A stretch of 64,000 bases of DNA from contig NZ_BAAADO010000001.1 in the NCBI RefSeq assembly GCF_039522525.1, positions 62,001 to 126,000 of the forward strand. Direction: 5' to 3'. Made by a program: the position numbers and the translations under genes. This DNA comes from Salinibacillus aidingensis (GTDB lineage Bacteria > Bacillota > Bacilli > Bacillales > Alkalibacillaceae). This document shows, one piece after another, positions 25,846 to 34,326 of this stretch (position 1 is its first letter; each line of letters opens with the position of its first letter). Under the pieces are notes generated by a model that searched no databases, had not been told where the DNA came from, and was given only the letters and a program-made list of their open reading frames with translations.

Positions 25846-27288
25846 TTATGTACCAGATTTGCAATCACTTAATACTTGATAACTTTCCTTTTCTCTAACC
25901 TTAGGTAAACAAATCGTAAAAGTTGTTCCATTTTCTGATTTACTGTTGACCTTAATCTGACCCTGATGATGTTCAATAATTCGATAGGATACCATTAAGC
26001 CAAGACCTGTTCCTTCCTTCTTGGTTGTATAAAACGATTTTCCAATATTTTTCAGTTGATGATTGGGGATTCCTGCACCATAATCCGTTACTTTTATATA
26101 TCCATTTATGCAATCCTGACAAAGCTGAATCTCAACGTTATGGTTAGGTTCAGATGCCTCTATCGCATTTTTTACTAAATTAATTAATACCTGTTTTAGT
26201 TGAGCTTCATCACCATGTACAAACACGTCCGGCGAATGCTCATTCTTTTTTAGATATATATGATTCTTATTCGCCTGTATTTCCATAAGGGAGAATACAT
26301 CCTGTATAATATCCTTCAAATTATGCTGACCAAAATGATTATTAGGCTTTGCGAACGAAAGCATGTTTACTGCCATTGCTTCCATTCGTTCCACTTCTGC
26401 CTTTAAGATATTGATATAGTCTTTCGTGTCAATAGTGCCTGCCTCCATGAGCTGTAAAAATCCTTTAACAGAAGTCAGTGGATTTTTTATTTCATGAACA
26501 ATACCGGCACTCAATTCTCCTGTCAGAGCCAGTTTTTCAGTCTGCATAGCTAATTTTTCAGCCTCAATTTGTTTATCAATGGCCTTCAAATTTCCCAATA
26601 TGTAAGAGTCCTGATCATTCTCAATTCGGTAGAACACGGAATCAACCCAGACATAGGTACCTATATTTTTCTTTACTCGAAAGCGTACTTGTTTCTGCTC
26701 AGCATTATAGGATAAAGTTTTAAAGATGTATTTAACCCGGCTACGGTCCTGGGGATGAACATAGTCAAATGCTGAACGTCCTATTAGCAGGTCTGATTTA
26801 TACCCAAAGGCACTATTTACGGAGGGCGTCACATAAGTTATCGCTCCATTATCGTTATAATAAGCAATCACATCGGAAATATATTTTGAGATATTATGGT
26901 ATTTCTCCTTCAGTTCAACAAAATCACTTCTGAGTTTTATGGAATCTGTATTCTCCATGCAAATCTGGACATAGCTTTGCCGACTATCGTATGGGTATAT
27001 ATAAAGCTTCGTTGTAACAAGATTATCCCCTTTTGTTCGTAAAGTTATGTTTTTGATTTCTACTGATTTTTCACCTGTTAATACCTTTTCTATATTTAAT
27101 TGCAACCGATTATAGTCCTTTTCCGGAAATATATCCCACAGGAAAACAGGCGAATTTTTCTCATACCCTAACAGTCGATAGCTGTTCTGATTTGCATATA
27201 TGATCGTATTGTTATCCGTAATCATAATTGGGCCAGGTGCATTGTCTAAAACCTTATTGAAGTTCAAAAGTGTTTCCTGCATGTTCAT
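25846..27288 (-). CDS. Cytosolic PAS-domain sensor histidine kinase
   Basis: The 480-residue kinase has no membrane segment. It has two PAS domains (about 8-115 and 130-240, e.g. NTIIYANQNSYRLLGYE and GAITYVTPSVNSAFGY), then HisKA with the phospho-acceptor His265 in GIVHEIKNPLTS, and an HATPase domain with NLVKNAIEAS (N box), DYGAGIP (G1) and GTGLGLMVSY (G2). This layout resembles the sporulation kinases KinA/KinE that feed Spo0F. No response regulator is adjacent. AAAGGGG lies eight bases before the ATG. It sits directly upstream of the broken nar genes but need not be related. Confidence 0.9.
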   Translation of the reverse strand: MNMQETLLNFNKVLDNAPGPIMITDNNTIIYANQNSYRLLGYEKNSPVFLWDIFPEKDYNRLQLNIEKVLTGEKSVEIKNITLRTKGDNLVTTKLYIYPYDSRQSYVQICMENTDSIKLRSDFVELKEKYHNISKYISDVIAYYNDNGAITYVTPSVNSAFGYKSDLLIGRSAFDYVHPQDRSRVKYIFKTLSYNAEQKQVRFRVKKNIGTYVWVDSVFYRIENDQDSYILGNLKAIDKQIEAEKLAMQTEKLALTGELSAGIVHEIKNPLTSVKGFLQLMEAGTIDTKDYINILKAEVERMEAMAVNMLSFAKPNNHFGQHNLKDIIQDVFSLMEIQANKNHIYLKKNEHSPDVFVHGDEAQLKQVLINLVKNAIEASEPNHNVEIQLCQDCINGYIKVTDYGAGIPNHQLKNIGKSFYTTKKEGTGLGLMVSYRIIEHHQGQIKVNSKSENGTTFTICLPKVREKESYQVLSDCKSGT

Positions 27289-27498
27289 TATGAATACCCC
27301 TTTAACTATATTTCTCTGATGATGATATGTTCGTGTACATAATATTTTATAAGCTTCATACCCTCAATTCCCTTAAAGTAAACACTTCACACTAAAAAAT
27401 GTATAATTTAGTGAATTTCAGATACATTTTAAGAATATGTATCATTTTATTTTTATCGTTCAACTTAATACCGAGTACACCAATAAGGAGAATCCACA

Positions 27499-28461
27499 AT
27501 GCTTGAACTTTTAAAAAAAGGAAACAAGTCTTCAGGTATTGCCGCACTTGGAAATGCAGGACTGGCAGTAGCTAAAGGAATTGCTGCTGCGATCAGTGGC
27601 AGTGGTGCGATGTTTGCAACAACGATTCACTCCATAGCAGATACTACAAACCAGGGATTCGTTTTTTTCGGAAGTGCATTAGCCGAAAAAGAACCAACAG
27701 AAAAATTCCCTGCCGGTTTTGGGCGAGTCGTTAACCTGTTTGTTTTAGTAGCTGTAGTTGTGATTTCAATAATGGCTTACGAGACCATTATTAAAGGATG
27801 GCATTTAATTCAGAATCCAAGTGAAGCTACACATCTATGGCTAAATATGGGGATTCTATCATTATCCATTATTGTTGATGGCTATATATTATTGAAAGCG
27901 ATGAAGGAAATTGCCGAGGAATCCCGTACAGAAGCCAGTGGTTTTTCAGTTATTCCGGAAGCGTTTCGCAATTTACAATATGCTTCTCCTCCCACAAGGC
28001 TCGTTTTTTATGAGGATATTGTAGCGACATCAGGTGCATTTTTAGCCTTAATAAGTATCCTTCTTGCCCATTTTACAGGCTTTCTGCTTCTGGATGGTAT
28101 TGGTACAATGCTTATAGGTATTCTTTTGATCGGAATTGCATTGAAAATCGGATATGATAATACGATTGGTTTAATTGGTGTTGCCGCACCTGCAAAAATT
28201 GAAAATCGGATTGCTGAAGTTATTTTAGATGAACCCCAGGTAGTCGATATATCTGAAATGAAGGTTATACAGGTAGGAAGGCAATATCATGTAGATAGTT
28301 ATATCGAACTGACAGAAGGCTTGTCCCTCGAAAAAGCTGATGACATTAAAATAAAGGTTCAAAATAAAATATTAGAGGATCCGGATATTGATGATGTTAC
28401 TTTGGGGATCTTAGAGTCTGATGACAAAATATCGTGGGAAAAGAGGAAACCCTCAAATTAA
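27499..28461 (+). CDS. Cation diffusion facilitator family transporter
   Basis: The 320-residue CDF protein has about six membrane helices and a C-terminal cytoplasmic domain (about 235-315). The helix-2 metal site appears as TTIHSIADTTNQ (H/D pattern) and a second as FYEDIVATSGAF. Family members export Zn, Mn, Co or Fe in exchange for protons. HSxAD plus EDxxAT is the pattern of the subgroup annotated as CDF transporters of unclear metal. AAGGAG precedes the ATG by ten bases. It is a single gene, convergent with the amidase, with a shared terminator. Confidence 0.9.
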   Translation: MLELLKKGNKSSGIAALGNAGLAVAKGIAAAISGSGAMFATTIHSIADTTNQGFVFFGSALAEKEPTEKFPAGFGRVVNLFVLVAVVVISIMAYETIIKGWHLIQNPSEATHLWLNMGILSLSIIVDGYILLKAMKEIAEESRTEASGFSVIPEAFRNLQYASPPTRLVFYEDIVATSGAFLALISILLAHFTGFLLLDGIGTMLIGILLIGIALKIGYDNTIGLIGVAAPAKIENRIAEVILDEPQVVDISEMKVIQVGRQYHVDSYIELTEGLSLEKADDIKIKVQNKILEDPDIDDVTLGILESDDKISWEKRKPSN

Positions 28462-28465
28462 TTCA

Positions 28466-28496
28466 TAAAAAAAGTCGCTTTTCAGCGACTTTTTTT
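28466..28496. terminator. Bidirectional terminator
   Basis: AAAAAAAGTCGCT (28467-28479) and AGCGACTTTTTTT (28483-28495) form a strong stem with T-runs on both strands, between the convergent CDF and amidase genes; it overlaps the amidase stop. Confidence 0.88.
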
Positions 28497-29538
28497 ACAT
28501 ATCTTCCAGCTCCATTTCCATAAAACGTCGTGTATTTGGACCATAGATGCCATCATTATCCAACGCGCTGAACATGGACTGGAATCTTGCCACAGCATCC
28601 TCAGTTAATGAACCATAGATGCCATCTATATATCTTGGGTCAAAGTTTAAGCGTTTCAGAGCTCTTTGTACTTGTTTTACTTCAGGTCCTTCATCGCCTT
28701 TCTGAAGAATTCCACCAGGTAAAGGAAAGTCCGTACTGGGCTTACTCGCGCTTGTAACCTCTTTTAACTTTCCTAATGTCTGCTGACCTACCAATCCATC
28801 GACAGCAAGATTATAATCTCTTTGGAATCTCATAACAGCTCTTTCTGTTTCAGAGCCAAATACACTGTCAGCACCATATGCAGGTAAGGAATAGCCTGCT
28901 TGGATTAAATCCTTTTGAATATCCCTAACAAATTCTCCACTATCACCTTTTCCGATGGGCAACTGCACGGAAGCACCACCCACAACTGGCTCTGGAAGAC
29001 TTTCTTCTCCCTCAAAATATTTCCGATAGGCCTGCTCTACATCATTGAGAAAGTCGTTCCAGGATACCCCATACCGATTCATTGCATTCTGGGGATCGGT
29101 TCTGCGGGAGGGATCAAGCATACTATGCCCAATAATATCTTCATCAGGATCCAAATTAAATTTGTCAATTAAATAGGCATGGTACCAGACATAGCGTTTA
29201 TAAGCTTCCTGGAAAGAAATATTCCCGCCATAGCACAGTTCAACTCCAATTGCGGCATCATTTGCATTTGCTCCATAGCGACGGTTATCTGTAGATACAT
29301 TATACCGAACATGCCATGCTTTTTCGTCTAATGGAATGATTTCAAGAATATATCGATCATCAATGAAGGTATGTGCTGATGCAGTTGGGTTCGTATTTTC
29401 AAAATAATTTCGATTGCCGTACGCACTTGAACCAGGATTCCCGGTGTCATGACTTACAATGAATTGGACATTCTGAATACTTTGACCGGATCGGGAATTT
29501 CCAATGCTTATATAGTCTCTGGTAATTTCGTATTTCAT
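28495..29538 (-). CDS. N-acetylmuramoyl-L-alanine amidase with two peptidoglycan-binding domains
   Basis: The 347-residue protein has an N-terminal Amidase_2 domain (about 15-165) with zinc ligands in FIVSHDTGNPG, AHTFIDD and GHSMLDPSRRTDPQ, then two PG_binding_1 repeats (about 195-255, ending DGLVGQQTLGKL, and 270-340, ending DGIYGPNTRRFMEME). It cleaves the bond between muramic acid and the stem peptide. No signal peptide is evident, as in phage-derived or mother-cell lysins such as XlyA/CwlA. The ATG at 29538 follows GGTGAGG closely. It may act in lysis of the mother cell or be a phage remnant; no phage genes are nearby. Confidence 0.9.
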   Translation of the reverse strand: MKYEITRDYISIGNSRSGQSIQNVQFIVSHDTGNPGSSAYGNRNYFENTNPTASAHTFIDDRYILEIIPLDEKAWHVRYNVSTDNRRYGANANDAAIGVELCYGGNISFQEAYKRYVWYHAYLIDKFNLDPDEDIIGHSMLDPSRRTDPQNAMNRYGVSWNDFLNDVEQAYRKYFEGEESLPEPVVGGASVQLPIGKGDSGEFVRDIQKDLIQAGYSLPAYGADSVFGSETERAVMRFQRDYNLAVDGLVGQQTLGKLKEVTSASKPSTDFPLPGGILQKGDEGPEVKQVQRALKRLNFDPRYIDGIYGSLTEDAVARFQSMFSALDNDGIYGPNTRRFMEMELEDM

Positions 29539-29636
29539 ATTCCTCACCCCATATATCTCGTAAAATCCCCTATGCTTACTTTATTAAAGGGATACAGAAG
29601 ATGTGATAACAAAATGTGAAGACAGGAATAAAGAAA

Positions 29637-29882
29637 TCAGCCACCCCTGTGAGTCGGCTTTTCAAGTGATCTGATATCCTCGTCTAAAGCCTCCATTTTT
29701 TGTTCCGCCATCATTCTGGCATCATGAACACCTTGATTATAGAAGAAAGGCGCAACTTCATTTTTCATAAACTCAAATGCTTGGTCTGCTGCCAGCTCTC
29801 CTATATCCTCTCCCCGTTCTTCAAGAAAAAACATCTGAATTTTTCTGATTAGTACTCGCTTTTTTTCTAATGAAATCTTCAT
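29637..29882 (-). CDS. DUF2164 family protein
   Basis: The 81-residue soluble protein matches DUF2164 along its length: LEKKRVLIRKIQMFFLEERGEDIGELAADQ split by family-typical spacing, then FMKNEVAPFFYNQGVHDAR. The family consists of short proteins of unknown role in Firmicutes and Proteobacteria. GAAAGGACTG lies before the ATG. It is monocistronic. Confidence 0.85.
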   Translation of the reverse strand: MKISLEKKRVLIRKIQMFFLEERGEDIGELAADQAFEFMKNEVAPFFYNQGVHDARMMAEQKMEALDEDIRSLEKPTHRGG

Positions 29883-30028
29883 CTGAAACAGTCCTTTCTA
29901 TGATTACTCTCTACAATATACCATTTCCAGAGAAACATTTTAGTTGATGGATAAAATTTCTATGCAGTTGTCACCTTTTTATGGAATGAACGTCTAATTA
30001 ATAAAGTGTTTCAATAGGGGGTTTGTGA

Positions 30029-30922
30029 ATGAAGTGGTTCATGAAATTAGGTATGATTTGCACCATATTGGTATTAGCTGCATGCAGTTCAGATGATACA
30101 GGTAAATCAGAAGAATCCAGCCGTTTAGATCAGGCCGATTCTTCTGCGGACATGGTGCAAACTAATGAAAAGGGGCAGGACCAAACGGCAACCGAGGAAC
30201 AAGCTGAAAATCAAAAAGATACGAATACAGACAATCGCATGATTATGTATCATGCCCGGTTAACCCTTAACATAAAAGATATTGACGGGGCTGTCGAGGA
30301 CATTACGAGTCGGACCAATCAGATAAACGGCTATGTGGTAGAAACAACGTCAACTAATCGAGATCAACATGTTCAATCTCACATGACGGTCAGAATTCCA
30401 AATCCAGAACTCCAATCGTTCACAAAAGAATTAGAAAAACTGAGTGAAAAAGTGGTGGAAAAACATGTAAGAGGAGAAGATGTAACAGAGGAATACACTG
30501 ATCTGGAGTCCCGCTTAAAGGCAAAAAAAGCAGTGGAAAACCGATTGCTTGAATTTATGAAGGGAGCCGAAAAAACAGAGGATCTTCTGAATATTTCAAA
30601 GGACCTGGCAAAAGTACAGGAGGAAATAGAACAAATGGAAGGCAGAATGAAATACCTGGAAAACCGGACAGAATTTGCCGAAGTGACCATTACGCTGAAA
30701 GATATATCTGTAAATGTCCCGGGTATTGCAGAAAAAGACTTACAGACAGGAGAACGAATTCAAAAAGCATTTACGAACTCATTAAACCAGCTCTCGAGTT
30801 TCTTTTCCGGATTAATCGTTTTTCTGATCGGCTATTCCCCTTTCCTTATTATATTGGCGATTTTCGGAGGGTCAATCTGGTTCTTTAAAAATCGAAAGAA
30901 TAAAAAAGACACGGAGTCATAA
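30029..30922 (+). CDS. DUF4349 lipoprotein
   Basis: The 297-residue lipoprotein has the lipobox LAACS (Cys19), an acidic linker, and a DUF4349 domain (about 70-265) containing the ITSRTNQINGYVVETTS block and a coiled coil (about 160-215, LLNISKDLAKVQEEIEQMEG). One C-terminal transmembrane helix (about 262-285) ends in a basic tail. So it is tethered at both ends to the outer face of the membrane. The role of the family is unknown; the fold suggests a membrane-spanning coiled coil. AGGGGGTTTGTGA precedes the ATG. Confidence 0.85.
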   Translation: MKWFMKLGMICTILVLAACSSDDTGKSEESSRLDQADSSADMVQTNEKGQDQTATEEQAENQKDTNTDNRMIMYHARLTLNIKDIDGAVEDITSRTNQINGYVVETTSTNRDQHVQSHMTVRIPNPELQSFTKELEKLSEKVVEKHVRGEDVTEEYTDLESRLKAKKAVENRLLEFMKGAEKTEDLLNISKDLAKVQEEIEQMEGRMKYLENRTEFAEVTITLKDISVNVPGIAEKDLQTGERIQKAFTNSLNQLSSFFSGLIVFLIGYSPFLIILAIFGGSIWFFKNRKNKKDTES

Positions 30923-30947
30923 CAACAAGTGCTGAGTGTTAAAAGAA

Positions 30948-30988
30948 AAAGCGGAGGCGACCAATGGATATACGGGCGCTTCCGCTTT
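30948..30988. terminator. GC-rich hairpin terminator
   Basis: AAAGCGGAGGCG (30948-30959) pairs with GCGCTTCCGCTTT (30976-30988) and is flanked by A- and T-rich tracts, so it can terminate both the DUF4349 gene and mccB. AGCGGAGGCGACC also occurs at the edge of the dispersed palindromes, so this may be a relic of the same repeat type. Confidence 0.7.
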
Positions 30989-30997
30989 TATTCTGTG

Positions 30998-32131
30998 CTA
31001 TTGTAAAGCCCTATTCAAATCCTCAATCAAGTCTTCAGCATCCTCCAGTCCAACAGAAATACGAATTAAGCCGTCTGTTATACCTAACTCTTCTCTTCGG
31101 TCCTTTGGAATGGAAGCATGAGTCATTCGTGCAGGCACTGAAATTAAACTTTCAACCGCTCCCAGACTTTCTGCCAATGTAAAGTATTGAATTCGTTTTA
31201 AAACCTGATCAGCCATTTCACCACTGCCTGCATCAAAGGAGAGCATTCCACCAAAGCCAGCAGCCTGGGATGTATGAGTATCATGGCCAGGGTGATTCTC
31301 TAAACCAGGATAATAAACGCTTTTCACCTTTGGATGGTTCTGCAGAAATTGAGCCACCTTGTTTGTGTTTTGCTCAATTTCCTCCATTCTGACTCCAAGG
31401 GTTTTCATACCACGAATAAGAAGATAAGAATCCTGTGGACCTAAGATGCCACCAGCAGAATTAAGAATAAAATGCAGGTCTTCTCCCAACTCATCTGAAT
31501 TAACCACAACTAACCCCGCGACCACATCACTATGGCCTCCTAAATACTTTGTGGCACTGTGAAGAACAATGTCAGCGCCATATTGAATCGGGTTCTGCCA
31601 ATATGGAGTACTGAATGTATTATCTACTATAAATAGCAGATTTTGTTCTTTGGCCAGGTCGCTCATTTTCCTTAAATCCGTTACCTTTAACAATGGATTC
31701 GTCGGAGTTTCCACATAAATGGCCTTTGTATTAGATTGAATAGCTTTTTTTACCTGATCAGGTGAGCTTGTATCTACAAATGTAACCTCTATTTGAAAAC
31801 GGTTAAGAACTTTCGATACAACCCTGTAGGTACCGCCATAAACATCATCTGTCATAATCACATGGTCCCCTGCAGAAAACAGCATAAACACAGACGTAAT
31901 CGCTGCCATCCCTGAACCAAAGGCAAACCCCTGCTTTCCACCTTCTAAATCTTTGATAAACTCTTCTAGTGCAAAGCGTGTTGGATTACCTGTCCGTGAA
32001 TATTCATAGCCTTTATGATTTCCAGCTGACTCCTGCTGATAGGTGCTTACCTGATAAATCGGGACATTGACTGCACCTGTCTGTTCATCTCCTGTTATTC
32101 CGCCATGAATTAGTTTTGTTTTTTTACGCAA
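30998..32131 (-). CDS. mccB: MccB cystathionine gamma-lyase/homocysteine gamma-lyase
   Basis: PLP enzyme of the Cys/Met metabolism family, 377 residues. Seen are QVSTYQQ, the PLP-binding SATKYLGGHSD with its Schiff-base Lys, ETPTNPLL, RFALEEFIKDLEGG and the C-terminal SVGLEDAEDLIEDL. In B. subtilis MccB (YrhB) splits cystathionine to cysteine as the second step of reverse transsulfuration. It is the last gene of yrrT-luxS-mccA-mccB, 14 bp after mccA, which supports MccB over MetB/MetC. It starts with TTG after GGGGAGGGGC. Confidence 0.92.
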   Translation of the reverse strand: MRKKTKLIHGGITGDEQTGAVNVPIYQVSTYQQESAGNHKGYEYSRTGNPTRFALEEFIKDLEGGKQGFAFGSGMAAITSVFMLFSAGDHVIMTDDVYGGTYRVVSKVLNRFQIEVTFVDTSSPDQVKKAIQSNTKAIYVETPTNPLLKVTDLRKMSDLAKEQNLLFIVDNTFSTPYWQNPIQYGADIVLHSATKYLGGHSDVVAGLVVVNSDELGEDLHFILNSAGGILGPQDSYLLIRGMKTLGVRMEEIEQNTNKVAQFLQNHPKVKSVYYPGLENHPGHDTHTSQAAGFGGMLSFDAGSGEMADQVLKRIQYFTLAESLGAVESLISVPARMTHASIPKDRREELGITDGLIRISVGLEDAEDLIEDLNRALQ

Positions 32132-32145
32132 TAAAAGCCCCTCCC

Positions 32146-33069
32146 CTAACTGTTATATTGATAGATTCCCTTACTTAAGTAGCGTTCACTACTATCAGGA
32201 AAAACTGTCACAATGTTTGTACCAGGAACGGCCTGTTCAGCCTCATTCAAAGCGGCCTGAAATGCAGCCCCTGAAGAACTGCCGACAAGCAATCCCGTTT
32301 TTGACGAAAGCTCCTTAACTCTGTTAAATGCCTGAGTATCAGGGATGGTATGAATAGCATCAAAATAATGGGTTTCCATATAATCAGGAATAAATTCCAT
32401 CCCTATTCCTTCTGTATCATGGGAACCTGCCTCACCACCATTAAGAATGGAGCCCTCTGGTTCAACAATGACCGTTTTTATCTTTTCATTTTTCTCTTTC
32501 AGATATTGCGCAGTTCCCATAAATGTGCCACCAGTGCCTCCACCGGCTACAAAAACATCTGCTTTTCCGTCTAATTGCCGAACAATTTCCGGACCCAGTG
32601 TGTCATAATAGGCTTTGGGATTATTGTAATTTGAAAACTGTCTGGGGGAGTATGAGCCGGGAATCTTTCTAAGAAGCTCCTCTGTTTTATGAATAGCACC
32701 TTTCATTCCTTGTTCAGTGGGTGTATGAATGATTTCAGCACCAAGGGCCTTCATTAATTCCTGTTTTTCCATACTGAATTGTTCCGGTACAACGAACAGG
32801 ACACGTATCCCCCTGCCAATAGCAGCTAAAGCAAGACCTATTCCTGTATTTCCGGCGGTAGGTTCAATAATCGTCCCGTCTTTTTGGAGCTCTCCACTTT
32901 GCAAGGCTTCTTCAAGTAATTTCTTACCTAAACGATCCTTAATACTTCCGCCGGGATTAAAGTATTCCAGTTTGGCAAAAATTCGAACGCCTTCAGGTAT
33001 ATCATACTGATGGATTTCAATTAAAGGTGTTTCCCCAATAAGTTCCTGGACATTACGTACATACTCCAT
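32146..33069 (-). CDS. mccA: MccA cystathionine beta-synthase (O-acetylserine dependent)
   Basis: The 307-residue protein is a fold-type II PLP enzyme of the cysteine synthase family: LIGETPLIEI, the PLP Lys in NPGGSIKDRLG, PTAGNTGIGLA, and the glycine loop GGGTGGTFMG. MccA (YrhA) joins homocysteine to O-acetylserine, giving cystathionine. Its place between luxS and mccB, both homocysteine-linked, argues for MccA rather than CysK. The ATG at 33069 follows AGGTGGGA; a GTG four codons earlier overlaps that site. A gap of 12 nt from the luxS stop suggests one transcript. Confidence 0.92.
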   Translation of the reverse strand: MEYVRNVQELIGETPLIEIHQYDIPEGVRIFAKLEYFNPGGSIKDRLGKKLLEEALQSGELQKDGTIIEPTAGNTGIGLALAAIGRGIRVLFVVPEQFSMEKQELMKALGAEIIHTPTEQGMKGAIHKTEELLRKIPGSYSPRQFSNYNNPKAYYDTLGPEIVRQLDGKADVFVAGGGTGGTFMGTAQYLKEKNEKIKTVIVEPEGSILNGGEAGSHDTEGIGMEFIPDYMETHYFDAIHTIPDTQAFNRVKELSSKTGLLVGSSSGAAFQAALNEAEQAVPGTNIVTVFPDSSERYLSKGIYQYNS

Positions 33070-33081
33070 TTTGACTCCCAC

Positions 33082-33546
33082 CTATGCAAATACTTCTGAC
33101 CATTCATTTTTCTTATCAAGCATGGTACGGGCAAGCTCCTTAGCACCTTCAAGACTATGACTGGCAGCCCAGCCGCATTGGACTTCATTACAAGCAGGTA
33201 CTTCTGTTGCTTCTAATACATCATTCAGTGTTTTTTCAAGCAGATCTAATACATGATCGTAATCCTCATCATTTAAAAGAGCCAGATAAAAACCGGTTTG
33301 ACAGCCCATAGGACCTACATCAACTACCTGGTCATGATGATTACGACTGAATTCAGCCATCATATGTTCCAGTGAATGGAGAGCAGGCATATCCATATGC
33401 TCCTGATTTGGCTGTTTAAAGCGAATGTCATATTTATAAATTGTATCGCCATTTGTTCCTTCTGTCTTACCTGCCAAACGTACATAAGGTGCCTTTACTT
33501 TCGTATGGTCCAGATTAAAGCTTTCAACGTTCATTTTACTCATCAT
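33082..33546 (-). CDS. luxS: LuxS S-ribosylhomocysteine lyase
   Basis: The 154-residue protein is a typical LuxS. The metal ligands are in HSLEHMMAE (two His) and the CGWAASHS block (Cys), with MGCQTGFYL carrying the catalytic Cys. It converts S-ribosylhomocysteine to homocysteine and DPD, the AI-2 precursor. AAGGAGCG lies six bases before the first of two ATGs. It follows yrrT by 14 bp and precedes mccA by 12 bp. In B. subtilis the same operon position holds mtnN instead, so here LuxS supplies homocysteine directly to MccA. Confidence 0.95.
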   Translation of the reverse strand: MMSKMNVESFNLDHTKVKAPYVRLAGKTEGTNGDTIYKYDIRFKQPNQEHMDMPALHSLEHMMAEFSRNHHDQVVDVGPMGCQTGFYLALLNDEDYDHVLDLLEKTLNDVLEATEVPACNEVQCGWAASHSLEGAKELARTMLDKKNEWSEVFA

Positions 33547-33560
33547 TTATCGCTCCTTTT

Positions 33561-34193
33561 TTATTTTTTTGCTTCTAAAACCCAGACAAAATCATTAAGC
33601 TGAGTGAACCTGATGCTAAAATCATTCTGTTCAAACATCTTTTTTATTTGTGGAAGGGTTGTATAATACTCTGTTTTTAAATCGTCAGCCAGATTATAAA
33701 AATGATCCTGTTCCGCCTTTTCTATCATATCAGATTTTTCGTTCTCGGTTAAAAAAATTGTATCTGCAAACACAACCTTGCCGCCGTCTGGCAGTATATG
33801 TTTGTATTTCTTAATGGCCTGCTCTTTTTCCAGCTCTGTTAAATGATGGAAGGCATACGTGCTAACAAAAGCATCGATGGGTTCTTCTATGGGAAAATTG
33901 AGAAAATCTCCATCAATAATGGTAGCTCCTGTTACTTTTTCCTCAGCTTTTTTTCTCATTAAAGGGGACGGCTCAATACCAATGACTCTGCATTGACGAT
34001 TGATTAACTTTTCCGTTAAGTTACCTGTTCCTGTTCCAAACTCCATTACCGTACCCGTTACACTGTCAGCAACCATTTCTAATATATGGTTGTAATTTTC
34101 AAACACCTGCCTGTACTCAATGTCCAACCCTTTGACTGTGTCATCGTAAGAGTCTGACCATTCATTAAACAGTTCAACAAATTCTCTCCCCAT
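33561..34193 (-). CDS. yrrT: YrrT class I SAM-dependent methyltransferase
   Basis: The 210-residue methyltransferase starts MGREFVELFNEWSDSYDDTV, the YrrT signature. SAM-binding motif I is VMEFGTGTGNL, motif II GIEPSP, then IDGDFL and DAFVSTYAFHHL. It is the first gene of yrrT-luxS-mccA-mccB. The substrate is unknown; its product S-adenosylhomocysteine would feed the following enzymes. GGGGTGACAAC precedes the ATG. An A/T-rich palindrome upstream may bind CymR. Confidence 0.9.
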   Translation of the reverse strand: MGREFVELFNEWSDSYDDTVKGLDIEYRQVFENYNHILEMVADSVTGTVMEFGTGTGNLTEKLINRQCRVIGIEPSPLMRKKAEEKVTGATIIDGDFLNFPIEEPIDAFVSTYAFHHLTELEKEQAIKKYKHILPDGGKVVFADTIFLTENEKSDMIEKAEQDHFYNLADDLKTEYYTTLPQIKKMFEQNDFSIRFTQLNDFVWVLEAKK

Positions 34194-34212
34194 GTTGTCA
34201 CCCCACTATAAT

Positions 34213-34237
34213 TTATAATTCCTATGGGTATAGTATG
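34213..34237. promoter_or_regulatory. Candidate CymR operator upstream of yrrT
   Basis: The sequence TTATAATTCCTATGGGTATAG is an imperfect palindrome about ATTCC-TAT-GGGTA. It resembles the AT-rich ATTCCnATnGGAAT-type sites I recall for CymR, which represses this operon in B. subtilis. It lies 20-45 bp before yrrT. The match is approximate. Confidence 0.3.
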
Positions 34238-34296
34238 AATTAAGCTTATCAATGTTTATTATAACATAGAAATTTCATGAATTGGGCTATAGAAAT

Positions 34297-34326
34297 AAAA
34301 AGCCTGACACGAAGTCAGGCTTTTTA
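34297..34326 (-). terminator. Rho-independent terminator
   Basis: AAAAAGCCTGAC (34297-34308) and GTCAGGCTTTTT (34314-34325) form a 10-bp or longer stem with T-runs. It overlaps the stop of the zinc-binding lipoprotein gene on the minus strand. Confidence 0.88.
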
